A DNA stretch of 64,000 bases, taken from contig NZ_JAMFLI010000005.1 in the NCBI RefSeq assembly GCF_023502145.1, positions 62,001 to 126,000 of the forward strand. The letters are read 5' to 3'. Shown piece by piece: positions 54,957 through 64,000 of the stretch; positions within the stretch are counted from its first letter, which is position 1; every line of letters begins with the position of its first letter. Both the position numbers and the translations under genes were made by a program. Origin of the DNA: Craterilacuibacter sp. RT1T. GTDB lineage: Bacteria; Pseudomonadota; Gammaproteobacteria; Burkholderiales; Chromobacteriaceae. Below the pieces are notes generated by a model. That model was not told where the DNA came from and ran no database searches. It saw only the letters and a program-made list of their open reading frames with translations.

Positions 54957-55912
54957 TAGATCAAAATCCTACACCAAAGCAAAGCCGTGCTAATAAAGCC
55001 ACGCCGACGAACCTTATATTTTACAACAAAAGCCAATCGACGCAAAAAACCCATTTCGGAAAGACATGACAACTCATCCAAAAACGGGAAACATTTTGAA
55101 GAAGGAGAAACTACGTCACGCAGGGATTTAGCCTGACTTAAAACTCGACTAAAAAAAATTTTATTCGCCTTACGTGAACCTTTACCTAACTTTGAAATAA
55201 AAAACCTTGAAAGCGTTAACTCATTCACTCCTATCTGATTTCTTTCATGCTGCCTGTAATTAACACCCACATACGAGTCAAACTTAACCACTCCTTCTGC
55301 TGCTGCAAGCAGCGTAAACCACCAGTCATGCATTATCACGCCAGATACACAACTACCTAGTGACTTTTCTAAAAGTGCGCGATTCACTAGTAAAGCACAA
55401 CCTGTTGTTGAGTTTTCAAAAATAAGATTTTTTACCTCTGACAACAGATTATAATTAATTTTTTTCACCCCCATATATGAAGGATGCAAAATCTTTAATT
55501 GTTGATCTACTACAGCCAAATCACAATACACTGCTACAGGCACTGGATCTAAAAAATAATTCTCCGACTGCCTCATAAAACATATTTGATTTGAAATTTT
55601 ATTCAAATTCCAAACATCGTCTTGATCCGCAAAAAAAACATAATCAGCCCCCAAACCATAGGCGTGCTGACTGAGTAAAAAAAATGAAGCGGCCGTACCT
55701 AATTGGCCATAATTATCCTCGACAAATTTTATTCGGCAATCTGTTTTTACATAATTATCAATAATCGAAAGAGTGGAGTCTGAAGACCCATCATCTCTAA
55801 TTAACAAAACCCACTCACGAAAATACTGCGAAATAATACTATCTAACTGCTGCGAAATAAAAAACTCTCCATTATAAGCAGCAAGCACGATATAAACTTT
55901 CATTCCAGTCAA
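54953..55912 (-). CDS. Family 2 glycosyltransferase (rhamnosyltransferase-like)
   Basis: 319 residues. GT-A motifs: IVLAAYNGEFFISQQLDSII (20 residues), LIRDDGSSDST, and FADQDDVW for the DXD. The TGCALLVNRALLE and MHDWWFTLLAA blocks resemble rhamnosyltransferases such as RfbN-like and WbbL-type enzymes. With four rml genes in the same operon, dTDP-rhamnose is a plausible donor. It overlaps wzm and wzt by 4 bases on each side. Confidence 0.87.
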   Translation of the reverse strand: MTGMKVYIVLAAYNGEFFISQQLDSIISQYFREWVLLIRDDGSSDSTLSIIDNYVKTDCRIKFVEDNYGQLGTAASFFLLSQHAYGLGADYVFFADQDDVWNLNKISNQICFMRQSENYFLDPVPVAVYCDLAVVDQQLKILHPSYMGVKKINYNLLSEVKNLIFENSTTGCALLVNRALLEKSLGSCVSGVIMHDWWFTLLAAAEGVVKFDSYVGVNYRQHERNQIGVNELTLSRFFISKLGKGSRKANKIFFSRVLSQAKSLRDVVSPSSKCFPFLDELSCLSEMGFLRRLAFVVKYKVRRRGFISTALLWCRILIY

Positions 55913-56748
55913 ACCCTAAAAACAATCGACTTAGAAAACTTTACATTACAAATAACCCCCAGCAGAAAAATAGAAAAACTACTTACTATAGGAAGTAAAA
56001 AATCGACAGTACTCACCCCCCCTCCATAAATGGAAATCTGAAATAAATTAATGAAATGGTGAAAAACATTAAAATACATCATAAATTGATACTGTTCAGG
56101 AAGTGCACTTACCGGATAAATAATTGCACTCAAATAAAACAAAGACTGCAGAGCAACACCGACAATGTGCTGCACATCCCTAAAGTACGTAACTACTATT
56201 GACATAATCAACGCCATGCCCAATCCAAAAACATAAACCAGTAAAACAGACAAACCAAGTAAAAAAATATTAATATGCATCACCAAACCAAAAACAGCAC
56301 AAAGTAGTAAGACAGCTGCAACCGAAAAAAACAGACCCACCAATTCTGCAGAAACAAAAACAAAAGGAATAAGCAAACTAGGCATATGAATGCTTTTAAC
56401 TAAGCCTCGACTATGGATAAAGCACTCCCCTCCCATCGCCAAACTATTAGAAATGAATGACCAGCAGACTATTCCAGACAAAAGATATACCGTATAATTT
56501 GGTATGGAGAATCTTGCTATCAAAGGAAATATCAACACCAAACCAAGCATGGTAAGCAATGGGTTTAATAACGACCATGCAACTCCAATAACAGAGCCAT
56601 GATAGCGGTCTGTCACCCTATTTTTCACCATGAGCGAAAACAAAAATCTTGCCTTCCAAAAATTAACCAATGCATTTTTAGCCGCATACAACAGATTATC
56701 TGGGCGTGCGGAATAAGACCATTCCGTAGAAATATTTAAATCCTTCAT
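55909..56748 (-). CDS. wzm: Polysaccharide ABC exporter, permease subunit (Wzm/ABC-2)
   Basis: 279 residues with six membrane helices of the ABC-2 type. The amphipathic N-terminus with LMVKNRVTDRYHGSVIGVAW (20 residues) and the SLLNPLLTMLGLVLIFPLI first helix are typical of Wzm/TagG. With the ATPase at 54192 it exports a complete lipid-linked chain. It is flanked on both sides by GT2 genes with 4-base overlaps. Confidence 0.92.
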   Translation of the reverse strand: MKDLNISTEWSYSARPDNLLYAAKNALVNFWKARFLFSLMVKNRVTDRYHGSVIGVAWSLLNPLLTMLGLVLIFPLIARFSIPNYTVYLLSGIVCWSFISNSLAMGGECFIHSRGLVKSIHMPSLLIPFVFVSAELVGLFFSVAAVLLLCAVFGLVMHINIFLLGLSVLLVYVFGLGMALIMSIVVTYFRDVQHIVGVALQSLFYLSAIIYPVSALPEQYQFMMYFNVFHHFINLFQISIYGGGVSTVDFLLPIVSSFSIFLLGVICNVKFSKSIVFRV

Positions 56749-57575
56749 ATTTTTTTTCCAAAATAGCTCATAAGCAAAATATACAAGATAACAAGAGTTT
56801 TTTTGATCAGTAAAAAACGTAACTCTCCGCTAAAATAGCTGAGATTAGCGAATGCAGTTTTGAGCAACTCAAAATGTATCCTCCGCACTCTTGACTCATT
56901 ATTTTTAGATGCATTAAATGAATGTAGCCTATAATAAGAAACAACCTCATCCAAATAAGCTACTCGGCCATCGGCCACCATTCTCAAATATATATCCCAG
57001 TCTTCTACTTTTCTTTTATTATTAAACCCGCCCAACGAGCACAAGTAACTCTTTCTATAAATAACGACGGGGCCTGGAACAGCCCAACGCCAAATGATCT
57101 CCTTAGCAAGCTGATGACTTGATTGCAAATATCCCCCCTTCCGAACACCATGCATTTCAAATATACCGCTAGAAAATATCTTGGAACCCACGTTATCTAC
57201 AACCATGCAGTCTCCAAAAACTGCACCATATTCATGATGAGCATTCAAAAAATTTACTCTAGAGGCAATTCCTCCCGATATTAAACCATCATCACTTGCC
57301 AATGGCAAAATATACTCCCCCCTGGCTAGCGCAATACATCTATTTAATACCTTAGAAACTCCTGAATTTTCTTGGCTAATAAATTTAATTGGTATTTCAT
57401 GATCATGATCTTTGATCCAACGCTCAATCTGCTCAGCGGTACCATCTTGAGAACCATCATCAATGATAACTATTTCAATATTCGGATAGCCCTCATTTAA
57501 CACACTATCCAAACACTCTTTAACAAAGGATGCATGATTATAGGCGGGAATGATCACACTAACTAACGGTTCCAT
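56745..57575 (-). CDS. Family 2 glycosyltransferase
   Basis: 276 residues. GT-A fold: VSVIIPAYNHASFVKECLDS (20 residues), IVIIDDGSQDGT, and LPLASDDGLI in place of the DXD. EDWDIYLRMVADGRVAYLDE follows, the usual acceptor-loop block. It starts the tight five-gene run GT2-wzm-GT2-wzt-GT61. Specificity unknown. Confidence 0.9.
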   Translation of the reverse strand: MEPLVSVIIPAYNHASFVKECLDSVLNEGYPNIEIVIIDDGSQDGTAEQIERWIKDHDHEIPIKFISQENSGVSKVLNRCIALARGEYILPLASDDGLISGGIASRVNFLNAHHEYGAVFGDCMVVDNVGSKIFSSGIFEMHGVRKGGYLQSSHQLAKEIIWRWAVPGPVVIYRKSYLCSLGGFNNKRKVEDWDIYLRMVADGRVAYLDEVVSYYRLHSFNASKNNESRVRRIHFELLKTAFANLSYFSGELRFLLIKKTLVILYILLMSYFGKKI

Positions 57576-57663
57576 GTGGCACCTACTGAATTAGCTTGAA
57601 TTACAAGCCATGCCAAGATTATATAAAAAATCAAATCATTCCAAACCTATAAAAAACACTACT
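57576..57663. other. Gap between the aminotransferase and GT2 genes
   Basis: AT-rich, 88 bases, no open frame or clear hairpin. It could hold a weak internal promoter; I cannot point to boxes. Confidence 0.3.
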
Positions 57664-58767
57664 CTATTTAGTAAAAAAATTCTTGATAGATTCAATCACA
57701 AAATCCACTTCGCGATCTGTCATTCTCGGTGAGATAGGAAGACTAATTACTTGATCCTGCATAATTTCAGCAACAGAAAAATCACCTTTTTTATAGCCAA
57801 GGCTAGAATAAGCTTTTTGTAAATGTGGAGCAATCGGATAATGAATCATAGTGGCGATACCGATTTCAGCGAGTGCGCTTTGAAGCTGTTGGCGTTCGTG
57901 AGTACGCACCACATACAAATGCCATACAGATTTTACATCAGCAGGCATAAAGGGCAAAGTCACAGGACAACCTTTAAGCCCTTCAGAATATTTGGTTGCA
58001 ATTTCACACCTTCGTTGAGTTTCATCATCCAGATATTTTAACTTTACTCGTAAAAATGCAGCTTGCATTTCATCCAGGCGGCAATTAAATCCTTGTTCTT
58101 CATGCACATATTTTTTCTGAGATCCATAATTTGTCAGCATGTGTAACTTGTGTGCAAGGCATGTATCATTAGTGGTCACCGCACCTCCATCACCCAGCGC
58201 TCCAAGATTTTTACCTGGATAAAAGCTGAAACCTGCAGCATGGCCAAGACTGCCTACTTTACGGCCTTTATACAAGGCTCCATGTGCTTGTGCAGCATCT
58301 TCTATTACTTTCAAACCATGCTTGGTCGCAATGGCCATAATTGCATCCATATCGGCTGGTTGCCCATACAAATGAACAGCAATAATGGCACGAGTACGTG
58401 GTGTAATAGCGGCCTCTATACGTGCTGGGTCAATATTACAAGTAGCGTCACAAGGTTCAATCGGTACCGGCGTAGCGCCCGCATAAGTAGCTGCGAGCCA
58501 AGTTGCTATATAGGTATTAGAAGGAACAATGACTTCATCACCTTCACCTATACCATAGGCACGCAGGATAAGATGTAATGCATCCAACCCATTACTGACA
58601 CCAATGGCATGAGTCGTTTCACAATAATTTGCGAACTCTTGCTCGAATGATTTGACTTCCTGACCTAAGATGTACCAGCCGGAATTTAACACTCGGTCAA
58701 ATGCTACTTTTAGCTCCGTCTCATGAGCGATATTTATAGATTTTAGATCTAAAAATTGAATATTCAT
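57664..58767 (-). CDS. DegT/DnrJ/EryC1/StrS aminotransferase, FdtB/QdtB-like
   Basis: 367 residues of the sugar-aminotransferase family. The PLP lysine is in [39 protein letters not shown] is the block before it. It probably puts the amino group on C3 of dTDP-3-keto-6-deoxyhexose, giving dTDP-Fuc3N or dTDP-Qui3N, since an FdtA/QdtA-like 3,4-ketoisomerase is encoded three genes upstream. The sequence alone does not tell Fuc from Qui configuration. Confidence 0.9.
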   Translation of the reverse strand: MNIQFLDLKSINIAHETELKVAFDRVLNSGWYILGQEVKSFEQEFANYCETTHAIGVSNGLDALHLILRAYGIGEGDEVIVPSNTYIATWLAATYAGATPVPIEPCDATCNIDPARIEAAITPRTRAIIAVHLYGQPADMDAIMAIATKHGLKVIEDAAQAHGALYKGRKVGSLGHAAGFSFYPGKNLGALGDGGAVTTNDTCLAHKLHMLTNYGSQKKYVHEEQGFNCRLDEMQAAFLRVKLKYLDDETQRRCEIATKYSEGLKGCPVTLPFMPADVKSVWHLYVVRTHERQQLQSALAEIGIATMIHYPIAPHLQKAYSSLGYKKGDFSVAEIMQDQVISLPISPRMTDREVDFVIESIKNFFTK

Positions 58768-58819
58768 TTTGCGCTATACTTAAATTTTTAAAAAAATGCA
58801 CTGGCATCAATGCATTACT

Positions 58820-59233
58820 CTACGGGCAATAGATCTCAGCATTCCCATCTATTACAATCTTCCCATTTACCTCACATGTTGTTTCAAAAAAAACACGTCT
58901 CTTAACCATATCTATTCTTGTCACTACAACTATAGCTGTTACTGTATCATTAATATAAACAGGCCTTTTAAATTTAAGATTTTGAGAAACATATACGCAC
59001 CCATACCCAGGTATTTTTGTTCCAAATAGAGCAGAAAAAAACCCAGCACTCAACAGCCCATGAGCTATTCTTTTTTTAAATCTTGAATTTTCCGCATGCG
59101 TATCACTCATATGCACGGGATTATTATCACCAGACAACCCCGCGAATGATTTCACATCGGAATCTGTTATAGTTTGAGAGTATGACGCACTCATTCCTAC
59201 TTTTATATCTTCAATATTCACATGCATCTCCAT
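58820..59233 (-). CDS. MaoC-type (R)-specific enoyl-CoA hydratase
   Basis: 137 residues of the hot-dog fold. The catalytic signature FAGLSGDNNPVHMSDTHAEN matches the (R)-hydratase pattern, with Asp36 and His41 in the PhaJ-equivalent places. Such enzymes turn trans-2-enoyl-CoA (for example crotonyl-CoA) into (R)-3-hydroxyacyl-CoA. It overlaps the acyltransferase gene by 16 bases, so they are made together. Its presence in a sugar operon suggests that it supplies a 3-hydroxyacyl donor for sugar N-acylation. The start could be 59233 or 59227. Confidence 0.88.
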   Translation of the reverse strand: MEMHVNIEDIKVGMSASYSQTITDSDVKSFAGLSGDNNPVHMSDTHAENSRFKKRIAHGLLSAGFFSALFGTKIPGYGCVYVSQNLKFKRPVYINDTVTAIVVVTRIDMVKRRVFFETTCEVNGKIVIDGNAEIYCP

Positions 59234-59955
59234 TCATTTGTTACTTCCTCAGGATATCCACGGTGAAAATGTTTTACCCAAGGGTACGCAGGCTCATTAG
59301 AGCCATCTTGTAGTTTTATCTTAGAAGCAAGGCATATTTTTTTGGCTGGTGATCCAACATATACACAACCGGATTCAGCATTGCCTTTTATGCTAGAGTG
59401 AGCACCAACAAGAACGTTTTCTCCAATTGTTGCCCCTGGTAAGATTACGCTCATTGTTGCGACTACTGAATAATTTCCTATGGTAACACCTAGCAGTGTA
59501 TTGCTTGGTGGGTGCGGGTCATTTGTTAAAACAACATAAGGAAAAATCCAGACAAAATCGCCAATTTTACTTTTCTGACCAATATGCACATTACTATGAA
59601 ACCTTACAAAGTCACCAATTATACAATGCCCTTGTATATCGCTTAACGTACCTATCTGTAGATTCTTTCCTGCTATTGTTTTCTCTCTCACTGTTACTCT
59701 ATGACCTGTTGCAAGGCCATCAGCAAACGTTGAACCTTCATAAAAAATACTATGTGATCTAATTAATGAATCTTTCCCTATAGATAACTCTTCACCATCT
59801 GAAAGATGGTTTGGTATTCCAATTTCGCAGTGAGACCCAATAACGGTATTGTCACCTATTTTTACGTTATCATGAATGATCGTGTATGGGCCAATTTCCA
59901 CCCCTCTCCCAATTTTAGCTTTTTCTGAAACAATTGCCGTCCCATGTATTTTCAT
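59218..59955 (-). CDS. Left-handed beta-helix (hexapeptide) sugar N-acyltransferase
   Basis: 245 residues. The hexapeptide rungs fill most of the protein (AKIGRGVEIGPYTIIHDNVK, 20 residues; NTVIGSHCEIG; HVHIGQKSKIGDFVWIFP in part; GATIGENVLVGAHSS). A tail of about 45 residues follows. Such enzymes move an acyl group from CoA to an amino sugar. It is placed between the 3,4-ketoisomerase and the MaoC hydratase and overlaps both, so its substrate is most likely dTDP-3-amino-3,6-dideoxyhexose. It is longer than typical FdtC/QdtC. Confidence 0.88.
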   Translation of the reverse strand: MKIHGTAIVSEKAKIGRGVEIGPYTIIHDNVKIGDNTVIGSHCEIGIPNHLSDGEELSIGKDSLIRSHSIFYEGSTFADGLATGHRVTVREKTIAGKNLQIGTLSDIQGHCIIGDFVRFHSNVHIGQKSKIGDFVWIFPYVVLTNDPHPPSNTLLGVTIGNYSVVATMSVILPGATIGENVLVGAHSSIKGNAESGCVYVGSPAKKICLASKIKLQDGSNEPAYPWVKHFHRGYPEEVTNEWRCM

Positions 59956-60347
59956 CTCTTACTCTCCATAAATTGCTCATGGGATCTAATATAGTCAGAC
60001 TCATCATAATGCGCATCTGCCAAGACCATCAGCACACAATCTTCAGAAAAGTCATACATCTCTCGCCACATCATGGACTCAATCAAGAGTCCTTGTGCCG
60101 GATTATCTAAAAAAATCTCAATGTGCTCATTGCCATCATCCAAAAGAAAACGACATGATCCCCTAACCACAATTACCAACTGCCTAAGGTTCTTATGTGC
60201 ATGCAGTCCACGACGGACATTAGGCTGAGTTCCAAATAGGTAATAGACCCTTCGTATTGTAAATGGTACATTTTTTTGATCTTCTAAAGAGACAAGGGAT
60301 CCGCGTGCATCTCCATGCTTCTGAAGCTGAATTAACTTTATATCCAT
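59952..60347 (-). CDS. dTDP-4-keto-6-deoxyglucose 3,4-ketoisomerase, FdtA/QdtA-like (WxcM-type cupin)
   Basis: 131 residues of a small cupin. KHGDARGSLVSLEDQKNVPF (20 residues) and VRRGLHAHKNLRQLVIVVRG contain the metal-free active-site histidines of FdtA/QdtA, and SCRFLLDDG follows. It moves the keto group from C4 to C3. The start is ATG 60347 with aaggtga upstream. It overlaps the acyltransferase by 4 bases (ATGA). It heads the amino-sugar part of the operon after rmlC. Confidence 0.92.
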   Translation of the reverse strand: MDIKLIQLQKHGDARGSLVSLEDQKNVPFTIRRVYYLFGTQPNVRRGLHAHKNLRQLVIVVRGSCRFLLDDGNEHIEIFLDNPAQGLLIESMMWREMYDFSEDCVLMVLADAHYDESDYIRSHEQFMESKR

Positions 60348-60364
60348 ACAAATCACCTTATTTA

Positions 60365-60913
60365 TTAGAGACCACTACCAAACCAAGAAAAGTCATGCCC
60401 TTGTTTATCTCTTGCAGAGACTATTGGTTTATTTTCTAATGGCCAATCAATTGCCAAATTTACATCACTCCAATTAATACAGCTTTCACTTTGTGGCATG
60501 TAATAGCTTGTTGCCTTGTAAAGCAATTCTGCCGAATCACTCAAAGTTAGAAATCCATGTGCAAAACCCTCAGGAATCCATAACTGTCTTTTATTATCTG
60601 CAGATAAGACGGCGCTGACCCATCGGCCAAATGTAGGTGACTCCTGTCGGATATCTACAGCCACATCGAAGACAGCACCGACAACACAGCGAACAAGCTT
60701 TCCTTGGGAGTATGGCAATGACTGATAATGCAGGCCACGCAGCACATTTTTGACGCTATGGCTGTGATTATCCTGTACGAAAGAGACTGGCCGACCGATA
60801 GCCTGCTCGAACTGGGCATGGTTGAAGCTTTCGAAGAAGAAGCCACGCTCGTCGCCAAACACCCGAGGCTCGATCAGCTTGACGTCGGCAATTGCCAGAG
60901 AAGTCACTTTCAT
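60365..60913 (-). CDS. rmlC: dTDP-4-dehydrorhamnose 3,5-epimerase, second copy
   Basis: 182 residues. [40 protein letters not shown] and [20 protein letters not shown], each 20 residues or fewer, are the family blocks. It is a diverged second copy of the gene at 39411. The first bases overlap the rmlA stop (ATGA). The C-terminal residues shift from GC-rich to AT-rich codon use, marking a composition border inside the gene. Confidence 0.95.
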   Translation of the reverse strand: MKVTSLAIADVKLIEPRVFGDERGFFFESFNHAQFEQAIGRPVSFVQDNHSHSVKNVLRGLHYQSLPYSQGKLVRCVVGAVFDVAVDIRQESPTFGRWVSAVLSADNKRQLWIPEGFAHGFLTLSDSAELLYKATSYYMPQSESCINWSDVNLAIDWPLENKPIVSARDKQGHDFSWFGSGL

Positions 60914-61806
60914 CCTGCCACCTTCTCTTCCAGGATGCGTAGCAAATACTGACCGTAGCCATTTTTGGCCAAAGGCTGTGCCAGCGCTTCAAGTTGAGTC
61001 GCGTCGATCCAGCCTTTGCGATACGCGATTTCCTCCGGGCAGGCCACCTTAAGCCCCTGCCGGTTTTCCAGCGTGGCAATAAACTGGCTCGCCTCCAGCA
61101 ACGACTCATGGGTACCGGTATCCAGCCAGGCGTAGCCGCGACCCATGATTTCTACATTCAGGCGGCCCTGCTCGAGGTAGAGACGATTCAGGTCGGTAAT
61201 CTCCAGCTCACCGCGTGGCGATGGCTGCAAAGACTTGGCCAGTTCAACCACGTGCTGGTCGTAGAAATACAGGCCGGTGACCGCATAACTGGATTTTGGC
61301 TGCAGCGGCTTTTCCTCCAGCGACAAAACCTTGCCTTGCTCGTCAAACTCGGCCACGCCGTAGCGCTCCGGATCGTGTACGTGATAGGCAAAAACGCTGG
61401 CGCCTTCGCCCCGCGCCATGGCGTTGGCAAGCAGTTGGTGAAAGTCGTGGCCATAGAAGATATTGTCGCCCAGCACCAAGGCGGAAGGCGCACCCGCCAG
61501 AAAATCTTCTCCAATCAAAAAAGCCTGCGCCAGACCATCCGGGCTCGGCTGTACCGCGTAACTAAGCGAAAGCCCCCACTGACTACCGTCGCCTAGCAGT
61601 TGCTCGAAGCGTGGCGTGTCCTGCGGGGTGGAGATAATCAGGATCTCGCGGATGCCGGCGAGCATCAGCGTGCTCAGCGGGTAGTAGATCATCGGCTTAT
61701 CGTAGATCGGCAGCAGTTGCTTGCTGACGGCACGCGTGGCTGGATACAGGCGGGTGCCGGAACCGCCAGCCAAGATGATACCTTTGCGTTGTGCTGTGTT
61801 CTGCAT
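60910..61806 (-). CDS. rmlA: Glucose-1-phosphate thymidylyltransferase, second copy
   Basis: 298 residues from [20 protein letters not shown]. Same motifs as the copy at 36950 and very similar throughout, with a slightly longer tail ([10 protein letters not shown]). I prefer ATG 61806 to the one at 61836, which lies in the rmlD end. It is part of the order rmlB-rmlD-rmlA-rmlC. Confidence 0.96.
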   Translation of the reverse strand: MQNTAQRKGIILAGGSGTRLYPATRAVSKQLLPIYDKPMIYYPLSTLMLAGIREILIISTPQDTPRFEQLLGDGSQWGLSLSYAVQPSPDGLAQAFLIGEDFLAGAPSALVLGDNIFYGHDFHQLLANAMARGEGASVFAYHVHDPERYGVAEFDEQGKVLSLEEKPLQPKSSYAVTGLYFYDQHVVELAKSLQPSPRGELEITDLNRLYLEQGRLNVEIMGRGYAWLDTGTHESLLEASQFIATLENRQGLKVACPEEIAYRKGWIDATQLEALAQPLAKNGYGQYLLRILEEKVAG

Positions 61807-61829
61807 CGGATGGGTCCGTTTATCTGTGA

Positions 61830-62747
61830 TTAACAAGTTGCTAAAGCGGATTGCTGGGCGCTGTAGAGTTGGTCGACCACGAGGTCAACCCCATCTTGCC
61901 AACGCGGCAAGGACAAGCCGAAGTTACGCATCAGCTTGCTGCAATCCAGCCTGGAATAGGCAGGCCTAGCGGCCGGCAACGGGTAGTCGTTACTGGTAAT
62001 CGGCTTGATAGCTTCCGGCGTCAATTTGAGCGGATAGCCTTGCGCAATGGCCCGACGCACCACACGCTGGGCGTAAGCATGCCAGCTGGTTTCGCCTTGC
62101 GCGGTCAGATGGTAAGTGCCGTATTTAAACTTCTCGGTCGGGCGGTCATAACTTGAAATAATCTGCGCAGTCACATCTGCGATCAGCGCGGCGCTGGTTG
62201 GCGCGCCGATCTGGTCGGCCACCACATTCAACTGATCACGCTCATGCGCGAGGCGCAACATGGTCTTGAGGAAGTTCGCACCATGCACACCGAACACCCA
62301 ACCGGTACGCAAGATTAAGTGGTGGCCGGTTGCCTCGCGGACGGCCTGCTCGCCTAGCCACTTGCTTTGCCCGTACACCGACTTCGGCGCAGGCACATCA
62401 TCTTCCAGCCAAGGGAGGTCACCCTCGCCACTGAAGACGTAATCTGTTGAGTAATGAATGAGCAAGGCATCATGCGCAGCAGCCCACTTGGCCAATACGC
62501 CGGGGGCTGCTGCGTTCACCGCCATCGCGGCAGCGGCATCCCCTTCCGCCTTGTCTACCGCGGTGTAAGCCGCCGGGTTGACAATGATCCTCGGCTGCAC
62601 CTGATCGAGCACACGCTCTATTGCTGCAGGGTCAGCCAAGTCCAGCGTCTCACGCGTATACGCACACACTCTGCCCAGCGGAGCCAAAGCCCGCCGCAAC
62701 TCAAAACCTAGCTGCCCATTGGTGCCGGTAATTAATATCTTGTTCAT
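61830..62747 (-). CDS. rmlD: dTDP-4-dehydrorhamnose reductase
   Basis: 305 residues. NAD(P) site [43 protein letters not shown] and [11 protein letters not shown] (YxxxK), all typical of RmlD. It makes dTDP-L-rhamnose in the last step. It is the only rmlD in the window, so the rml genes of the plus-strand module would rely on it. Confidence 0.96.
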   Translation of the reverse strand: MNKILITGTNGQLGFELRRALAPLGRVCAYTRETLDLADPAAIERVLDQVQPRIIVNPAAYTAVDKAEGDAAAAMAVNAAAPGVLAKWAAAHDALLIHYSTDYVFSGEGDLPWLEDDVPAPKSVYGQSKWLGEQAVREATGHHLILRTGWVFGVHGANFLKTMLRLAHERDQLNVVADQIGAPTSAALIADVTAQIISSYDRPTEKFKYGTYHLTAQGETSWHAYAQRVVRRAIAQGYPLKLTPEAIKPITSNDYPLPAARPAYSRLDCSKLMRNFGLSLPRWQDGVDLVVDQLYSAQQSALATC

Positions 62748-62823
62748 TTAAATTCTCATGGCCAATTGCTTAACAACCTGGCTCTAGTCGGTTTGGTTGA
62801 TAAGAAATACCCAAAATATCCGT

Positions 62824-63882
62824 TCAACCGTACTGCTTTTGCACCCATGTGCGATACGCACCGCTGGTGACATTACCCACCCAGCCAGAGTTGGCCAAAT
62901 ACCACTGCACCGTCTTGCGAATGCCGGTTTCAAAGGTCTCGGCGGGCTTCCAGCCCAACTCGCGCTCAAGCTTGCGGGCATCAATCGCGTAGCGGCGATC
63001 GTGCCCAGGGCGATCAGCAACGTAGGTCATCTGTGTGCTGTAACTCGTACCGTCGGCACGCGGAGAAAGCTCGTCGAGCAGTGCGCAGAGGGTGTGAACC
63101 ACTTCAAGATTGGGCTTTTCGTTCCAGCCGCCGACGTTATAGGTTTCGCCCAAACGGCCGGCTTCGAGCACGCGGCGGATGGCGCTGCAGTGGTCTTTGA
63201 CATACAGCCAGTCGCGTATCTGCTGTCCGTCGCCGTAGATGGGCAGCGGTTTGCCGGCGAGCGCATTGAGGATGACCAGCGGAATCAGCTTCTCGGGGAA
63301 GTGGTAAGGTCCGTAGTTATTGCTGCAGTTGGTGGTCAGCACCGGCAAGCCGTAAGTGTGGTGCCAGGCGCGCACCAGATGGTCGGAGGCGGCTTTGGAT
63401 GCCGAGTACGGACTATTGGGCTCGACGCGGTGGGTTTCACTAAACGGCGCATCGTCGAGGGCTAGTGTGCCGTACACCTCGTCGGTGGAAACGTGCAAAA
63501 AGCGGAAGGCTTGCTTCTGTGTCGTCGGCAGCTCGTTCCAGTAGCCGCGCACCGATTCCAGCAGATTGAAGGTGCCGACGATATTGGTCTGGATAAAGTC
63601 GCCCGGGCCGTGGATGGAGCGATCGACATGGCTCTCAGCGGCAAAGTTGATCACCGCACGCGGCTGATGTTCGGCCAATAGTTTGCCGACCAGTTCGCGG
63701 TCACCGATGTCGCCGCGAACGAAAATGTGGCTCAAATCGCCATCCAGCGATTTGAGCGTATCGAGGTTGCCAGCGTAGGTGAGGGCATCAAGATTAACCA
63801 CCGGCTCTTCACATTGTGCGAGCCAGTCGAGTACAAAATTAGCGCCGATAAAACCGGCACCGCCGGTGACGAGAATAGTCAT
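62824..63882 (-). CDS. rmlB: dTDP-glucose 4,6-dehydratase, second copy
   Basis: 352 residues from [20 protein letters not shown]. All catalytic blocks are the same as in the first copy at 35757; only scattered residues differ and the inserted repeat is absent ([19 protein letters not shown]). It leads the minus-strand operon. The 118 bases up to the window edge contain no recognisable ops element; the promoter may lie there or beyond. Confidence 0.96.
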   Translation of the reverse strand: MTILVTGGAGFIGANFVLDWLAQCEEPVVNLDALTYAGNLDTLKSLDGDLSHIFVRGDIGDRELVGKLLAEHQPRAVINFAAESHVDRSIHGPGDFIQTNIVGTFNLLESVRGYWNELPTTQKQAFRFLHVSTDEVYGTLALDDAPFSETHRVEPNSPYSASKAASDHLVRAWHHTYGLPVLTTNCSNNYGPYHFPEKLIPLVILNALAGKPLPIYGDGQQIRDWLYVKDHCSAIRRVLEAGRLGETYNVGGWNEKPNLEVVHTLCALLDELSPRADGTSYSTQMTYVADRPGHDRRYAIDARKLERELGWKPAETFETGIRKTVQWYLANSGWVGNVTSGAYRTWVQKQYG

Positions 63883-64000
63883 TTCAAAAATCCAATGTCT
63901 AAATTTTGTTGAATAGCGCCGCAGCCAGCAAGCCGGCATTTCCAAGCCTGGTCTGTCGGTAAAAATTACCATCACGGAAGGCAGCTAACCTGCTTAATAA
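63883..64000. other. Leader region before the second rmlB
   Basis: AT-rich DNA with no gene seen. No GGCGGTAG motif on the minus strand, so RfaH control of this operon is not supported within the window. Confidence 0.4.

Noticed and set aside
63883..64000. A second ops/JUMPstart element before the minus-strand operon
   Set aside because: No GGCGGTAG core is present on either strand in this stretch.

Overview
The window looks like a chromosomal segment of a Neisseriales-type betaproteobacterium (Chromobacteriaceae-like). This rests on overall GC richness, the PetABC-SspAB, UbiK-ComM and GlnK-AmtB gene neighbourhoods, a CIRCE-controlled groESL, and protein styles that I recognise. It is an inference from content only, since no database search was possible.

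Layout. 1-989 is the 3' part of purB. 1,149-11,026 is a catabolic island. It holds a Rieske oxygenase and its reductase (CntA/CntB, YeaW/YeaX-like), a sigma54 enhancer-binding regulator, and a polar/basic amino-acid ABC transporter followed by AruH- and AruI-like enzymes (arginine transaminase pathway). Consensus GG-N10-GC sigma54 promoters stand before both outward-facing transcription units (1149-1165 and 4926-4940), so all of these genes probably form one regulon. 11,081-13,424 has an oxidoreductase/monooxygenase pair and a divergent LysR regulator. 13,627-14,066 is a tandem array of four initiator tRNA-fMet genes with one strong promoter. 14,147-27,302 is housekeeping: uppP, dsbA, a SPOR protein, comM, ubiK, glnK-amtB (sigma54 promoter plus NtrC site), sspAB, petABC, a Nif3-like gene and groESL.

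27,449-64,000 is a large surface-polysaccharide region with two modules that converge near 50.5-51.5 kb. The plus-strand module has a group-4-capsule-like export set (GfcA-like peptide, a YjbH-PAP2 fusion, a large SLBB/Wza-like protein, Wzz), galE, rmlB and rmlA. It continues with rfaH, an ops element, an EPS-type MarR regulator, rmlC, an AT-rich Wzx/Wzy block with four glycosyltransferases, and then ugd, a UDP-glucuronate 4-epimerase and galU. The minus-strand module has a second rmlB, rmlD, second rmlA and rmlC, then a 3-amino-3,6-dideoxyhexose pathway (FdtA/QdtA-like isomerase, acyltransferase, MaoC hydratase, FdtB/QdtB-like aminotransferase). It ends with an ABC-2 exporter (Wzm/Wzt), three glycosyltransferases and a WecA/WbpL-like initiating enzyme. 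The cell therefore appears able to build two glycans by two export routes, sharing dTDP-rhamnose precursors.

The most notable observations are the sigma54-linked Rieske-oxygenase/arginine-transaminase regulon and the MaoC hydratase inside an amino-sugar acylation set, which suggests a 3-hydroxyacyl amino sugar. Others are the YjbH-PAP2 fusion, rfaH lying directly upstream of its own type of ops target, and a C9 tract in a glycosyltransferase gene. A palindromic heptad-repeat element also appears to have inserted in frame into one of two rmlB copies.
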